From Jannaschia aquimarina (GTDB lineage Bacteria; Pseudomonadota; Alphaproteobacteria; Rhodobacterales; Rhodobacteraceae), in assembly GCF_000877395.1 (NCBI RefSeq), contig NZ_JYFE01000027.1, positions 62,001 through 126,000 of the forward strand: a stretch of 64,000 bases of DNA, given 5' to 3'. A program made the translations under genes and the position numbers. Positions within the stretch are counted from its first letter, which is position 1. Each line of letters begins with the position of its first letter. Below the pieces are notes generated by a model. That model was not told the origin of the DNA. It saw only the letters and a list, made by a program, of their open reading frames with translations, and searched no databases. This document shows, piece after piece, positions 7,634 through 17,319 of this stretch.

Positions 7634-7715
7634 GACCCGATGAGATAGGGCGGAGAAGGCGGGGGAAAGCCTTGGGGTGGACTGTCCGCGCGCGGCGCGA
7701 AAAGTCGCGCAAGCG

Positions 7716-8555
7716 TCAGGCGCGCCAGCGCAGGACCCGTTTCTCCAGCAGCCCCATCGCCCAACTCAGCGTCACGCCCAGCGCCGACAGGATCACGACG
7801 CCCGCGAATAACCGGTCCAGATCGTAGAGCGATCCGGCCTCGAGGATGTACGCGCCGATGCCCGCCTGAGCGCCCAGCATCTCGGCGGCGACCAGCAGGA
7901 TGATGGCGATGGCCAGGCTGACGCGCAGGCCCGACAGGATGCCGGGCATGGCGCCGGGCAGGACGATCTTGCGCACGATTGACCACCAGGTCAGCCCGAA
8001 GCTCTGCCCCATCCGGATCAGGGTGCGGTCCACGTTGTCCACGGCGCCGAAGGTCGCGACGACGGTCGGCGTGAAGGTGCCCAGTGCGATCAGCGCGTAT
8101 TTCGAGCCTTCGCCGATGCCGAACCAGATCACGAAGAGCGGCAGAAGCGCGATCTTCGGGATGGGAAAGATCGCCGCCACCAGCGGCACCAGCCCTGCGC
8201 GGGCCAGCCCGAACAAACCGATCGCCACCCCGATCGCGATGCCTGCGAGTGCCCCCATCGCGCCGCCCACGGCGAGGCGCGACAGCGACGGGAACAGGTG
8301 ACGGGTCAGGTTGCCGCTTTCCCAGAGTTGCCAGAGCGTCGCGCCGACAGCCGAGGGGCGCGGCAGGGTCAGCGCGCTGATCCAGCCCTGCCGCAATCCG
8401 ATTTCGACGAGGGCGATGAGGACGATGAAGACGGCGATCCCCGCCCAACGGTTCGATTGCGGTCGAAACCCACCGCCGCGGAAGCGGATCTCCCGGCTTG
8501 CAGCGGCGTCGGTCCGCGGCGGCTTGGAGCCATGGGAGTCGGTCGCGTCAGCCAT
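7716..8555 (-). CDS. ABC importer permease, SsuC/TauC-like
   Basis: 279 residues with about six hydrophobic segments and the EAA-loop pattern (RLAVGGAMGALAGIAIG ... LPGAMPGILSGLRVSLAIAI) of binding-protein-dependent permeases of the nitrate/sulfonate/taurine class. I chose the ATG at 8555, which overlaps the ATPase stop by 8 bp (ATGGCTGA). A start at 8570 is possible. It is the third gene of a binding protein-ATPase-permease operon. The transported substrate cannot be read from the sequence. Confidence 0.85.
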   Translation of the reverse strand: MADATDSHGSKPPRTDAAASREIRFRGGGFRPQSNRWAGIAVFIVLIALVEIGLRQGWISALTLPRPSAVGATLWQLWESGNLTRHLFPSLSRLAVGGAMGALAGIAIGVAIGLFGLARAGLVPLVAAIFPIPKIALLPLFVIWFGIGEGSKYALIALGTFTPTVVATFGAVDNVDRTLIRMGQSFGLTWWSIVRKIVLPGAMPGILSGLRVSLAIAIILLVAAEMLGAQAGIGAYILEAGSLYDLDRLFAGVVILSALGVTLSWAMGLLEKRVLRWRA

Positions 8556-9315
8556 CCAGCAATTCCGCATCGGCGGCGCGAGCCTCGTCGCGCATCAGGT
8601 CCCAGAGGCGGGCCTGCACGGCCTCAAGCTCAGGGTCGCCCGCCTGCCGGTCGGCCAGCGGCATGTCGATCTCGACCACCTCGCGCACCTGTCCGGGACG
8701 GCGGGACAGGACCGCGATTCGGTGCCCCAGCCGGACGGCCTCGGCCAGGTTGTGGGTCACGTAGATCGCGGTAAAGGGCGTGCGGGACCAGAGGCCGATC
8801 AGATCCTCCATCAGCAATTCGCGGGTCTGCGCGTCGAGCGCGCTCAACGGTTCGTCCATCAGAAGGACGGCCGGATCGACGGCAAGCGCCCGGGCGATGG
8901 CGACGCGCTGCTTCATCCCGCCGGAGAGCTGCCGGGGCAGCGCATGAGCAAAATCGGACAGCCGCGTGCGGGCAAGGACGTCGGCGATGATGGCGTCACG
9001 TCTGGCGCGGGGCAGGGCGTTGTCTTCCAGCACAAGGCTCACGTTCCCGGCCACGCTGCGCCAAGGCAGCAGGGCGAAATCCTGAAACACGAAGGTCAGC
9101 GGATTGAGAGAGGTGGCGGGCGCCTCGCCGATCTGGACGACGCGCCCCGCACTGGGCCGCTCCAGCCCGCCGATCATCCGCAGCAGTGTGGATTTTCCGC
9201 AGCCCGAGGGGCCGACCACGCAGAGGATGCGCCCCGCCGGGATCTCCAGCGAGATGTCGCGCAGCACCTCCGTTCCGCCATAGCGGTGGCCCAGCCCCTC
9301 GACCGCGAGGTCCAT
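8548..9315 (-). CDS. ABC importer ATPase, SsuB/TauB-like
   Basis: 255 residues with Walker A VGPSGCGKSTLL, the signature LSGGMKQRVAIARAL, Walker B VLLMDEPLSALD and the switch His in IYVTHNLAEA. It energises import together with the adjacent permease. There is a single base between the binding-protein stop and this ATG, so the three genes form one transcript. Confidence 0.88.
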   Translation of the reverse strand: MDLAVEGLGHRYGGTEVLRDISLEIPAGRILCVVGPSGCGKSTLLRMIGGLERPSAGRVVQIGEAPATSLNPLTFVFQDFALLPWRSVAGNVSLVLEDNALPRARRDAIIADVLARTRLSDFAHALPRQLSGGMKQRVAIARALAVDPAVLLMDEPLSALDAQTRELLMEDLIGLWSRTPFTAIYVTHNLAEAVRLGHRIAVLSRRPGQVREVVEIDMPLADRQAGDPELEAVQARLWDLMRDEARAADAELLDG

Positions 9316-9316
9316 G

Positions 9317-10327
9317 TCAGCCCACGGTCTCGACGTAGGTCGTGTCGACCAGATCCTCGATCGTGATCGAGGCGTCGATCAGGTTCTCGGACTGAAACCA
9401 TTCGAGTTGATCGCGAACCGAAGCGAGGTTGAGCGCCGCGCCTTCGTTGATGCGCATCGTCCCGTTGATGATCGACGGGGCGGCGCGTTCCCGTTCCCGG
9501 TCGGTGTAGACGTATTTGTGGATCAGATCGACCATGGCATCCACGCCGTCCTGCCCGCCGGACTGGTCGATCATGGTGGAGTTGTAGTCGGTCACGCCCT
9601 GGCCGAAGGCGCCGAGAAACGCCTCTGTCTGGGAGCGGTTCTCGGCATTCGCCGCCGAGGTGAACAGCGTCGTCACCTGGTAGCCGGGCAGGTAGTCCGC
9701 GACGTCGCCGACGATATGCACCGCGCCCGACCCGGCCAGCGGCTTGGCGATATGCGGCACGATGGACCAGCCGTCGATCTGGCCGGACTTCAGGGCGCCG
9801 ATCACGGCGGGCACCTTCTGGAGCGGCGTGAATTCCAGCGAGATGCCTTCGGCCTGCGCGATCTTGGAGCCCATATAGTGGAAGCTGGACCCTGCCTGGG
9901 TGACGCCCCAACGCTTGCCATCCAGCTTGGAGGGCGCGTCGATGCCGGCTTGCATCGCGGCGTCGGAGACGAGGATCTTCTGGCCGTCGATGCCCTCTTC
10001 CTCGCTGAGGCCGCCGCCGATCACCCGGATCGCGCCCTTTCGCGCGAGGTTGATCAGTCCGCCCGAGATGGCTGTCATCGCGTAGTCCACGTCGCCCGAA
10101 GCGATGGCCAGCGCCATTGGTTGCGCCGCCTCGAAGAAGACGAGTTCCACGTCGAGACCCGCATCGGCGAAGAGCCCCTTTTCCAGCGCGATGAAGCTGG
10201 GGCTATGCGACGTGAAGCGCAGCGCGCCCACCTTCAGCGGCGTGTTCTGCGCGATGGCGGGCGCGGCGAGCCCCGTCGCGGCAGTGGCGCCCAACAATCC
10301 AAGCGTGTGGCGGCGTGTCAGTGTCAT
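9317..10327 (-). CDS. ABC importer periplasmic binding protein, NMT1/SsuA-like
   Basis: 336 residues. The N-terminus MTLTRRHTLGLLGATAATG has a twin-Arg pattern and ends PAIAQ, a Tat-type export signal. The mature part begins LKVGALRFTSHSPSFIALEKG, typical of nitrate/sulfonate/thiamine-precursor-type binding proteins. A GGGAGG ribosome site lies 6 bp before the ATG. It is the first gene of the operon. Ligand unknown. Confidence 0.85.
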   Translation of the reverse strand: MTLTRRHTLGLLGATAATGLAAPAIAQNTPLKVGALRFTSHSPSFIALEKGLFADAGLDVELVFFEAAQPMALAIASGDVDYAMTAISGGLINLARKGAIRVIGGGLSEEEGIDGQKILVSDAAMQAGIDAPSKLDGKRWGVTQAGSSFHYMGSKIAQAEGISLEFTPLQKVPAVIGALKSGQIDGWSIVPHIAKPLAGSGAVHIVGDVADYLPGYQVTTLFTSAANAENRSQTEAFLGAFGQGVTDYNSTMIDQSGGQDGVDAMVDLIHKYVYTDRERERAAPSIINGTMRINEGAALNLASVRDQLEWFQSENLIDASITIEDLVDTTYVETVG

Positions 10328-10399
10328 GGTGATCCTCCCGTTCCTCCGGCCGGCAGGATGACGCGCGCGCTCGCAGTGTCAATGCGATGCGGAACGCGG

Positions 10400-10783
10400 C
10401 TAGATCGTGATCTCGACCAGATCGTCCATCGCGCCGTCGATTGTGGGGTAGCGGAAGGTGTAACCCGCCTCGATGGTTCGCTTCTGAACGACCCTCTGAC
10501 CCTCGACCAGAATCGAGGCCCGATCCTGGCCCGCACGTGACGAACCCGAGACGTGCCCAGATGATCCGCCGCGCTCTCCCATTGTCCGACCAGCTCTGCG
10601 GGAAAGTCGAGGCCCATCGTCTCTGCGCTTTCATCGAGATCGGGATAGGCGCCGCCATGGTCGCGGCGCGTGCCATAGAAGCATTTGCCCGCCGTCGCCC
10701 CTCTCGCGCAGGCGCGCGGCCAGCGCGGAGCCGATGGACCCCGACCCGCCACCGATCCGGACATGCTTTGTCTCGTGCGTCAT
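10400..10783 (-). pseudogene. Decayed TIGR01777-type NAD-dependent epimerase
   Basis: Read leftward from the ATG at 10783, the start KHVRIGGGSGSIGSALAARL matches the Rossmann N-terminus of TIGR01777 epimerases. The sequence then shifts frame and loses a large middle section: FPAELVGQWESAADHLG appears in a second frame, and KRTIEAGYTFRYPTIDGAMDD (DUF1731-type C-terminus) appears in a third, stopping at 10400. Intact relatives are roughly 300 residues, while only about 125 codons remain. At least one internal deletion and frameshifts are needed to explain it. Confidence 0.8.
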
Positions 10784-10875
10784 GCCCGCAGCGGATCACG
10801 CAGATCAGGCGGAATTCCGGCGCCAGGTGCGGGGGCGCCGCTCGGCTAGGGCAGCAATGGGTTTGGGCGCCGCTC

Positions 10876-12696
10876 TCAACTCGCGGCGCGCGCGGCCCTC
10901 TTGCGCTCATGCGGATCGAGAAAGCGCTTGCGCAGGCGGATCGCGTTGGGGGTGACCTCGACCAGCTCGTCATCGTCGATATAGGCGATCGCCTCTTCCA
11001 GCGACATCTTGATCGGGGGCGTCAGACGGACCGCCTCGTCGTTGCCAGAGGCGCGGACATTGGTCAGCTTTTTGCCCTTCAGCGGGTTCACCTCGAGATC
11101 GTTGTCCCGGCTGTGCTCGCCAAGGATCATGCCCTGATAGACCTTCTCCTGCGGAGAGATGAAGAAGCGGCCGCGATCCTCGAGGTTCCAGATGGCGTAG
11201 GCCACGGCTTCTCCGTCCTCCATCGAGATCAGAACCCCCTGACGCCGACCCGGGATCGGCCCCTTGTAGGGCGCCCAATCGTGGAAAACGCGGTTCAGCA
11301 CGCCGGTGCCGCGCGTGTCGGTCAGGAATTCGCCGTGATAGCCGATCAGCCCGCGCGACGGGACATGGGCGATGATGCGGGTCTTGCCCGCGCCGGCTGG
11401 TTTCATCTCGACCAGGTCGCCCTTGCGGGTGCCGGTGATCTTTTCGATGACGGTTCCGGAATAGTCGTCGTCCACGTCGATGGTGACTTCCTCGACCGGT
11501 TCCAGCCGCTGCCCGCCTTCGTCGCGGAACAGCACCTGCGGGCGGCTGATGGACAGCTCGAACCCCTCGCGGCGCATGTTCTCGATCAGGACGCCCATCT
11601 GAAGCTCGCCCCGGCCCGCGACCTCGAAGGCCTCGCCACCGGGCGTGTCCGAGACCTTGATGGCGACGTTCGTCTCGGCCTCCTTCATGAGGCGGTCGCG
11701 GATGACGCGGGATTGGACCTTCTTGCCGTCGCGGCCGGCCAGCGGGCTGTCGTTGATCCCGAACGTGACCGTGATGGTCGGCGGGTCGATGGGCTGGGCG
11801 GGGATCGCCTCCTCGACAGCGGGGTCGCAGACCGTGTCGGCGACGGTGGCCTTGGCCATGCCGGCCAGGCTGACGATATCGCCGGCCTCGCCCACTGGGA
11901 TCGACTGCTGCGTGAGCCCGCGGAAGGCCAGCACATCCTTGACGCGGAATTGCTCGACCAGGGTGCCGTCACGGTTCAGGGCCTTGACCGTCTGGCCCGC
12001 CTTCACGGTCCCGCTCTCGATGCGGCCGGTCAGGATGCGGCCGATGAACGGATCGGCGCCCAGCGTCGTGGCCAGCATGCGGAAAGGTTCGTTCCGCCGG
12101 GCGACCTGTGCGGGGGCAGGCACATGCTGCACGACCAGATCGAAGAGCGCGGACAGGTCCTTGCGCGGGCCGTCGAGGTCTGCATCCGCCCAGCCGGAGC
12201 GCCCGGAGGCGTAGAGCGACGGGAAGTCCAGTTGCTCGTCCGACGCGCCGAGGTTGGCGAACAGGTCGAAGCATTCGTCGAGCGCGCGATCCGGCTCGGC
12301 ATCGGGCTTGTCCACCTTGTTCAGGACGACGATGGGACGCAGCCCCAGGGCCAGCGCCTTGGAGGTGACGAACTTCGTCTGAGGCATCGGCCCCTCGGCC
12401 GCGTCGACCAGCAGGACGACGCCGTCCACCATGCTGAGGATCCGCTCCACCTCGCCGCCGAAATCGGCGTGGCCGGGCGTGTCGACGATGTTGATCCGGG
12501 TGCCTTTCCACTCGACCGAGGTGGCCTTGGCGAGGATGGTGATGCCCCGCTCGCGCTCGAGGTCGTTGGAGTCCATCGCGCGCTCGGTCGTGGCCTGATT
12601 CTCACGGTAGGTGCCGGATTGCTTGAGAAGCTCGTCCACCAGGGTCGTCTTGCCGTGGTCCACGTGAGCGATGATCGCGATGTTGCGCAGGTCCAT
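10876..12696 (-). CDS. typA: Ribosome-associated GTPase TypA/BipA
   Basis: 606 residues from the ATG at 12696, the usual length. [16 protein letters not shown] (G1), RERGITI (G2), [14 protein letters not shown] (G3) and [10 protein letters not shown] (G4) are intact, followed by EF-G-like domains III and V and the TypA-specific C-terminus ([30 protein letters not shown] end). It binds ribosomes and helps large-subunit assembly and stress or cold growth. The frame extends upstream to 13062, but that part is antisense to the peroxidase gene and is not TypA. Confidence 0.95.
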   Translation of the reverse strand: MDLRNIAIIAHVDHGKTTLVDELLKQSGTYRENQATTERAMDSNDLERERGITILAKATSVEWKGTRINIVDTPGHADFGGEVERILSMVDGVVLLVDAAEGPMPQTKFVTSKALALGLRPIVVLNKVDKPDAEPDRALDECFDLFANLGASDEQLDFPSLYASGRSGWADADLDGPRKDLSALFDLVVQHVPAPAQVARRNEPFRMLATTLGADPFIGRILTGRIESGTVKAGQTVKALNRDGTLVEQFRVKDVLAFRGLTQQSIPVGEAGDIVSLAGMAKATVADTVCDPAVEEAIPAQPIDPPTITVTFGINDSPLAGRDGKKVQSRVIRDRLMKEAETNVAIKVSDTPGGEAFEVAGRGELQMGVLIENMRREGFELSISRPQVLFRDEGGQRLEPVEEVTIDVDDDYSGTVIEKITGTRKGDLVEMKPAGAGKTRIIAHVPSRGLIGYHGEFLTDTRGTGVLNRVFHDWAPYKGPIPGRRQGVLISMEDGEAVAYAIWNLEDRGRFFISPQEKVYQGMILGEHSRDNDLEVNPLKGKKLTNVRASGNDEAVRLTPPIKMSLEEAIAYIDDDELVEVTPNAIRLRKRFLDPHERKRAARAAS

Positions 12697-12753
12697 GAGG
12701 GGGTGCCTTCGGAGGGAGAGGGGCCGAATTTTCGGAGTTGCCGCGCGCCTACA

Positions 12754-12765
12754 CTGCACGTGCAG
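12754..12765. promoter_or_regulatory. 12-bp perfect palindrome between typA and the peroxidase gene
   Basis: CTGCACGTGCAG lies in the 191-bp divergent intergenic region, 57 bp upstream of the typA start and about 120 bp upstream of the peroxidase start. It could be an operator. No T-run supports a terminator in either direction. Confidence 0.4.
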
Positions 12766-12887
12766 AAAAAGCCAGAGGCGGCGGCGCAACTCCGCTCGAA
12801 CAGAGTTGCAACCGCCTTCCGATGCAATTGGCCCCCGCGGGCGAGCCGCCCCTTTTCCAGCATGGGTCGACATGGTTGAACCCTTCC

Positions 12888-14180
12888 ATGCGCTTCGTGA
12901 TCGCCCTCCTGGCCCTGACCGCCCCCGCCGCCGCGATGGAGTTTCCCGCGCCGGTGACCGACGACGGCTATCGCGCGACCGATCCGGCCGTGGTCGAATG
13001 GGGGCGCCTGCTGTTCTGGGATCCGATCCTGTCGGGCAACCGCAACATCTCCTGCGGGACATGCCACCACCCGCGCTTCGGCACGGGCGACGGGTTGAGC
13101 CTCGGCCTCGGAGAGGGCGGCGTGGGGCTCGGCCCTGACCGCGTCGTCGATCCGGAGAACCCGCCAGAGCAGAGGATCCCCCGCAAATCGCCTGCGTTAT
13201 TCAACCTGGGCGCACACGAATTCACCGTCCTTTTTCATGACGGCCGCATCGAAGAGACGCCCGATGGTCTGCGCACCCCGATGGGTCCGGAAATGGTGGA
13301 AGGGTTCGACACGCTCCTGTCGGCGCAGACGATGTTTCCGGTCCTCTCCGCCGACGAAATGGCGGGCCATTACGGAGAGAACGACGTCGCCAAGGCCGTC
13401 CGGCAGGGCCTGATCACCGGTGAGGGGGGCGCCTGGAGCATCCTGGCGGAACGTGTCGCGGCCATTCCGGCCTACGACGCGATGTGGCGCGAGGCCTTCC
13501 CGGGGGACGACCGGCTGGATTTCACCGACATCTCGGATGCCATCGCGCAATTCGTTGAGCATGAATGGCGTTCGGACACGTCGCCGTTCGATGCTTGGCT
13601 GCGCGGCGAAGGGACGTTGCCGCCCGAGGCGCTGGAGGGGCTCGAGTTGTTCTATGGCGCGCTCGGTTGCGCGTCCTGCCATTCCGGCCCGTTTCAGACC
13701 GACCATGCCTTCCATGCGACCGGTCAGCCGCAACTCGGCCCCGGCAAGGCGGAGCGATTCGAGGACCATGCCCGCGACGACGGCCGCTTTCGCGTCACGG
13801 GCGCCGAAGCCGACCGCTACGCGTTCCGCACGCCGTCCCTTCGAAACGTGACACGGACGGGTCCCTGGGGGCATGCCGGGGCCTACGACGATCTGCGTCG
13901 GTTCGTCCGGGATCACGCCGCACCAAGGGGGGCCCTGTCCCGCGCAGTCCGGAGCGCGGTCCTTCCCGAATTGGAAGGGGCGGAGGATTGGACCGTCCTG
14001 AACGACCCGTCACAGGTCACCGCGATTGCGGCTGCCGTCGCCGGACCGGACCGCGTTCTGTCCGACGCGGAGGTCGATGCGCTGATCTCATTTCTCGAGG
14101 CACTCGAGGACCCTGTCGCCTTGTCCGGCCGACTCGGTGCTCCGGCGAGCGTTCCGTCGGGATTACAGATAGATAGATAG
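12888..14180 (+). CDS. Di-heme cytochrome c peroxidase family protein (MauG/CcpA-like)
   Basis: 430 residues. MRFVIALLALTAPAAAM is a Sec signal peptide, placing it in the periplasm. Two haem c attachment motifs are visible: SCGTCHH near residue 56 and GCASCHSG near residue 262. ALFNLGAHEF, LFHDGR and RTPSLRNVTRTGPWGHAG are family landmarks. Such enzymes reduce hydrogen peroxide or act as MauG-type oxidases. I chose the ATG at 12888 because it opens the signal peptide; the frame extends to 12738. It is divergent from typA. Confidence 0.87.
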   Translation: MRFVIALLALTAPAAAMEFPAPVTDDGYRATDPAVVEWGRLLFWDPILSGNRNISCGTCHHPRFGTGDGLSLGLGEGGVGLGPDRVVDPENPPEQRIPRKSPALFNLGAHEFTVLFHDGRIEETPDGLRTPMGPEMVEGFDTLLSAQTMFPVLSADEMAGHYGENDVAKAVRQGLITGEGGAWSILAERVAAIPAYDAMWREAFPGDDRLDFTDISDAIAQFVEHEWRSDTSPFDAWLRGEGTLPPEALEGLELFYGALGCASCHSGPFQTDHAFHATGQPQLGPGKAERFEDHARDDGRFRVTGAEADRYAFRTPSLRNVTRTGPWGHAGAYDDLRRFVRDHAAPRGALSRAVRSAVLPELEGAEDWTVLNDPSQVTAIAAAVAGPDRVLSDAEVDALISFLEALEDPVALSGRLGAPASVPSGLQIDR

Positions 14181-14206
14181 ACGTTTCCCCTTGCGCATTC
14201 CCCGAA

Positions 14207-14226
14207 GTGTCAACTAGAGATGACAC
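14207..14226. promoter_or_regulatory. Inverted repeat upstream of small ORF
   Basis: GTGTCA (14207-14212) and TGACAC (14221-14226) form perfect 6-bp arms around an 8-bp spacer, 27 bp before the ATG of the 68-residue gene. The dimensions suit a dimeric repressor site. Confidence 0.4.
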
Positions 14227-14253
14227 GTTCATGAACACGGTCGGAGGAGAGGC

Positions 14254-14460
14254 ATGGGCTGCGTCATCTACGACTATCAGGGGTTCTTCACGGCCGTCTC
14301 GGCCTATCATAGCCAGGCGCCAGCAACTCGGCGCAAGGTCGCGGCAGACTATTTCGACATCGCCGCAATCGCGCTGGAACAGAAGGCGGCGACGCGAATC
14401 CAGCTTTACGGGATGCGGGTGAACCACGACCTCCGGCGTACGGCTAGCGGCGAAGCGTGA
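14254..14460 (+). CDS. Small hypothetical protein (68 aa)
   Basis: A short soluble protein with a helical middle (RRKVAADYFDIAAIALEQKA). The reason to accept it is a textbook GGAGGAG ribosome-binding site 5 bp before the ATG, with an inverted repeat a little further upstream. I do not recognise a family. Its last 17 bp overlap the end of the convergent FG-GAP gene. It could be expressed alone or by read-through from the peroxidase gene. Confidence 0.5.
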   Translation: MGCVIYDYQGFFTAVSAYHSQAPATRRKVAADYFDIAAIALEQKAATRIQLYGMRVNHDLRRTASGEA

Positions 14461-15898
14461 CCCGTCCGGGCGCGGCGGCCTTCCAGTCCGACCAGTCCCC
14501 GCCCGGCCATCTGACGCGCAGCTCCGCCCGTTCGGCATCCCCCAATCCGAAATGCAGCGGCACGGCCGTGCCGCCGGCATGACCGCCGCCGATCGTGACT
14601 TCCTGCGTCTGGACGCGGGCCTCCGTGCGAACCTCGACCCACGCCCCGACGGCGCGGGCATTGCCGCCGGGCTGGTGAAGCTCGACGGACACCGCGTTCC
14701 CCGCTTCGGAGACGTTGCGCCAGACCTCAAGAGGGGCGCGGCGGTTGACCACGGCGAGGTCAAGGCGTCCGTCGCCATCGAGGTCGGCCAAGGCGGCGCC
14801 CCGTCCGCGATGGGTGGAGGCGATGCCCGCGGCCGCGCCTACTTCCCGGAACCTCCCGCCTTCGTTCAGCAGAAGGTTGTTGGGATCTTCCATCGCCATG
14901 CCGGGCATCTGGTCGACATTGCCCTTGGCGTAGAACAGGTCGGCATCGCCGTCATTGTCCACATCGCCCCATGCGGCATGCCACCCGGTGCTGGGTCGGC
15001 CGTCGCCGCCGGTATGGGGGCGTGTCGCGGTCGCCCCGACCTCGTAGGGGGCGGGGGCGTGGCCCCCGTCGTCCGACAGCAGCAACAACTGATCCCCCAT
15101 CGAGGTCAACGCGAGGTCGGGGCGGCCATCGCCGGTCACGTCGCGGCTGGCGATGCCCATGCCCCAGATGGACGGCGCGTAGGTGCCGTCTTCGGGGCCG
15201 AGGAAGCGGCTCTCGGACAGCGACCAGACCTGCTCGGCCCCGCCGCGGACATAGTAGTGTCGGTCGTTCGAGAGCCGCAGCGTCGGTGCGCCGTCGCGAT
15301 CTTCGTCGGAGAAGAGCGCCGACAGAGCGCAGAAGCCGGGGTCCAGCACCGTCCGGGACCAGTCCTCGCCTTCGGGGCGCAGCAGCAGGTTCGTGTCGCA
15401 GGTGCCGAAGGGGCCATCCGGGTCGGCGCGGTCGACGTAGTTGCCAAAGGCGAGGGTCGGGCGGCCGTCGTCTTCCCAGGTGGCCGAGAAGGCGGTGGTC
15501 CACGCGTCACCGCCGTCGGGTATGCCGAAATCGTGGGGCGCGAAGCCGCAGGCGCCATCGCCCCGCAGGGTGACATTCGGTCCGACGCGCAGCACGACGA
15601 GGTCCAGCGCCCCGTCCGCGTCGAGGTCTATGGGATAGGCGCCGGTCGCACCGGTGATCTCTGGGAAAGCACCCGGCTCGAACCGCATCCCGCCCCGGTT
15701 GCGCAAGAGCGTCATCGGGCTTTCGCCGCCCGCCGCGACCAGTTCGGGCAGGGTGTCGCCGTCGCAATCGAGAACCGCCAGACCGCCGCCGACGAAATGC
15801 TCCCACCCGCCGGTATAGATGTGCGGTGGCATGTCGACGGGCTCGAAGATTGGGTCGGCCGCGGCGGGCGCGGCCAGCAGAAAGGCCAGCCACCTCAT
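14444..15898 (-). CDS. Secreted FG-GAP/CRTAC1-type repeat protein
   Basis: 484 residues with signal peptide MRWLAFLLAAPAAADP. Repeated calcium-binding FG-GAP blades are visible (LDCDGDTLPEL, IDLDADGALDL, RDVTGDGRPDL, GDVDNDGDADLF, ADLDGDGRLDL), forming a predicted beta-propeller. The C-terminus resembles the ASPIC/UnbV region (HFGLGDAERAELRVRWPGG). I placed the start at the ATG at 15898, which overlaps the ROK regulator stop by 4 bp. Function unknown; co-expression with a sugar-responsive repressor is the only clue. Confidence 0.82.
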   Translation of the reverse strand: MRWLAFLLAAPAAADPIFEPVDMPPHIYTGGWEHFVGGGLAVLDCDGDTLPELVAAGGESPMTLLRNRGGMRFEPGAFPEITGATGAYPIDLDADGALDLVVLRVGPNVTLRGDGACGFAPHDFGIPDGGDAWTTAFSATWEDDGRPTLAFGNYVDRADPDGPFGTCDTNLLLRPEGEDWSRTVLDPGFCALSALFSDEDRDGAPTLRLSNDRHYYVRGGAEQVWSLSESRFLGPEDGTYAPSIWGMGIASRDVTGDGRPDLALTSMGDQLLLLSDDGGHAPAPYEVGATATRPHTGGDGRPSTGWHAAWGDVDNDGDADLFYAKGNVDQMPGMAMEDPNNLLLNEGGRFREVGAAAGIASTHRGRGAALADLDGDGRLDLAVVNRRAPLEVWRNVSEAGNAVSVELHQPGGNARAVGAWVEVRTEARVQTQEVTIGGGHAGGTAVPLHFGLGDAERAELRVRWPGGDWSDWKAAAPGRVTLRR

Positions 15899-17118
15899 CC
15901 GAGCAGCTTCGGCGTCGCCCGGTCCAGCGCCAGCGCCGCGGCGCCCCTGGCCCAGACGTGCCCGTCCCAGGCGTTGATCTCGACCGGTGGCGGCGCGCCG
16001 AGGCTCAGGGCGGCGATTTCGGCCGGCATGGCGTCGGCATAGAGGTAATCCTCGCGCATCCGGCTCCCCGAAAGGATGATGCGGCTGGGATCGAACAGCG
16101 TGGCGACATTCGCCAGCGCAAGCGCCAGATAGCGTCCGGCCCGGTCGAAAATTGCGCGCGCCGCCGGGTTCCCCGCGCGGGCCTGCGCGTCCAGTTCGCC
16201 CAGCACCTCGCCGCGCGGGGGCAGGGGGCCGTTCAGAGCCACGGCCGCCTCTCGCACCAGCGCGTAGTCGGCGACATAGGCCTCGAGGCAGCCCCGCGCG
16301 CCGCAACGGCAGAGCGCGCCGTCGATCTGGACCTTGGAATGGCCCAGTTCCATCCCCAGCCCGCCGCCGCCGCGCCACGGCGTGTGGCCGATCACCAATC
16401 CCATGCCGACGCCACCCTCGATGGTGACGACGGCGAAGTCCGGCAGCGAGCGCCCCCGCCCGAACCATAGCTCGGCCATCGTCAGCACGTTGGCATCGTT
16501 GTCGATGGCCACCGGTAGTCCGAGCCGGTCCGAAAGCAACGGGGCAAGCGCCACGTCCCGCTCGTCCAGGATGGGCGACCAGCGCATGCGCCCCGTTCCG
16601 CTCTCGATCAGACCGGGCAGGCCGATGCCGGCCCCCAGGATGCGGGTCGCGTCGATGTCGCAGATAAGCCGCGCCGTGAGCTTGGCTGCCTCGTCCAGCA
16701 AGGCGCGCGGGCTTCGGTCGGCCCCCCGGCGAGGCAGTTCCGCCGAGGCGACGGGACGCCCCGCCATGTCGACGACCACACCGGTATGGCCATCATCCGA
16801 CAGGCGCAGCCCCACGACGAGGCCGGCCGCGGGTTCCACGCCGAGCGTCACAGGCGGCCGGCCCCGGCCGGAGGGGGGTGGGGCGCCCGGGTCCTCGACC
16901 TCGCGCAGGAGGTTGCGGCCGATCAGCTCGGAGACCAGCGGCGAAACCGACCCGGGCGAGACCTGGAGATCGCGGGCCAGGGCGGTCCGGCTGATTCGGC
17001 CCGCCGCGCGAACCGACTCGTAGATCTGCTGGCGCAGTGGAAGCGGGGCATCCAATGGGGCCGCGCGCAGCGGACCGCAGCCCGGCACGATCTGCGCCTG
17101 CGGGTCGTCGAGCCCCAT
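15895..17118 (-). CDS. xylR: ROK-family transcriptional repressor of the xylose operon (XylR type)
   Basis: 407 residues. An N-terminal winged helix (ISRTALARDLQVSPGSVSPLVSELI, about residues 41-65) precedes a ROK sugar-kinase-like domain with VVTIEGGVGMGLVIG and the zinc site CRCGARGCLEAYV. GGAGG lies ahead of the ATG. It is divergent from xylF across a 201-bp region that contains a 17-bp inverted repeat, its probable operator. Xylose as inducer is inferred from the neighbours. The gene symbol follows the context. Confidence 0.85.
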   Translation of the reverse strand: MGLDDPQAQIVPGCGPLRAAPLDAPLPLRQQIYESVRAAGRISRTALARDLQVSPGSVSPLVSELIGRNLLREVEDPGAPPPSGRGRPPVTLGVEPAAGLVVGLRLSDDGHTGVVVDMAGRPVASAELPRRGADRSPRALLDEAAKLTARLICDIDATRILGAGIGLPGLIESGTGRMRWSPILDERDVALAPLLSDRLGLPVAIDNDANVLTMAELWFGRGRSLPDFAVVTIEGGVGMGLVIGHTPWRGGGGLGMELGHSKVQIDGALCRCGARGCLEAYVADYALVREAAVALNGPLPPRGEVLGELDAQARAGNPAARAIFDRAGRYLALALANVATLFDPSRIILSGSRMREDYLYADAMPAEIAALSLGAPPPVEINAWDGHVWARGAAALALDRATPKLLG

Positions 17119-17226
17119 ATCCTTCGCCTCCAGAATTAAAAAGCCGGTTCCGATACGCGATCCCGCGGTTATCGGCGCCCTACTCCTCCCACGCGGGTGC
17201 AGAATACGCAGATTTTCACCGTCGCC

Positions 17227-17243
17227 GTCAAATTAATTTTGAC
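17227..17243. promoter_or_regulatory. Probable ROK/XylR operator upstream of xylF
   Basis: GTCAAA-TTAAT-TTTGAC is a perfect 6-bp inverted repeat with a 5-bp AT spacer, in the intergenic space between the divergent ROK repressor and xylF. It is 77 bp upstream of the xylF ATG. The size and AT centre fit ROK repressor sites. Confidence 0.6.
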
Positions 17244-17319
17244 AGCCGAACAAAAACACGTCATGCCATCCTGCATCCGGTCCCCCTCGGGGGATTCCGA
17301 GATCCAACGGGAGGACAAT

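Noticed and set aside
10441..12879. 812-codon open frame on the plus strand
   Set aside because: Antisense to typA, no recognisable domain, typical complement of a high-GC gene.
14166..14180. GATAGATAGATAG tandem at the end of the peroxidase gene
   Set aside because: Too short to call a repeat locus; it is the last codons and stop of the gene.
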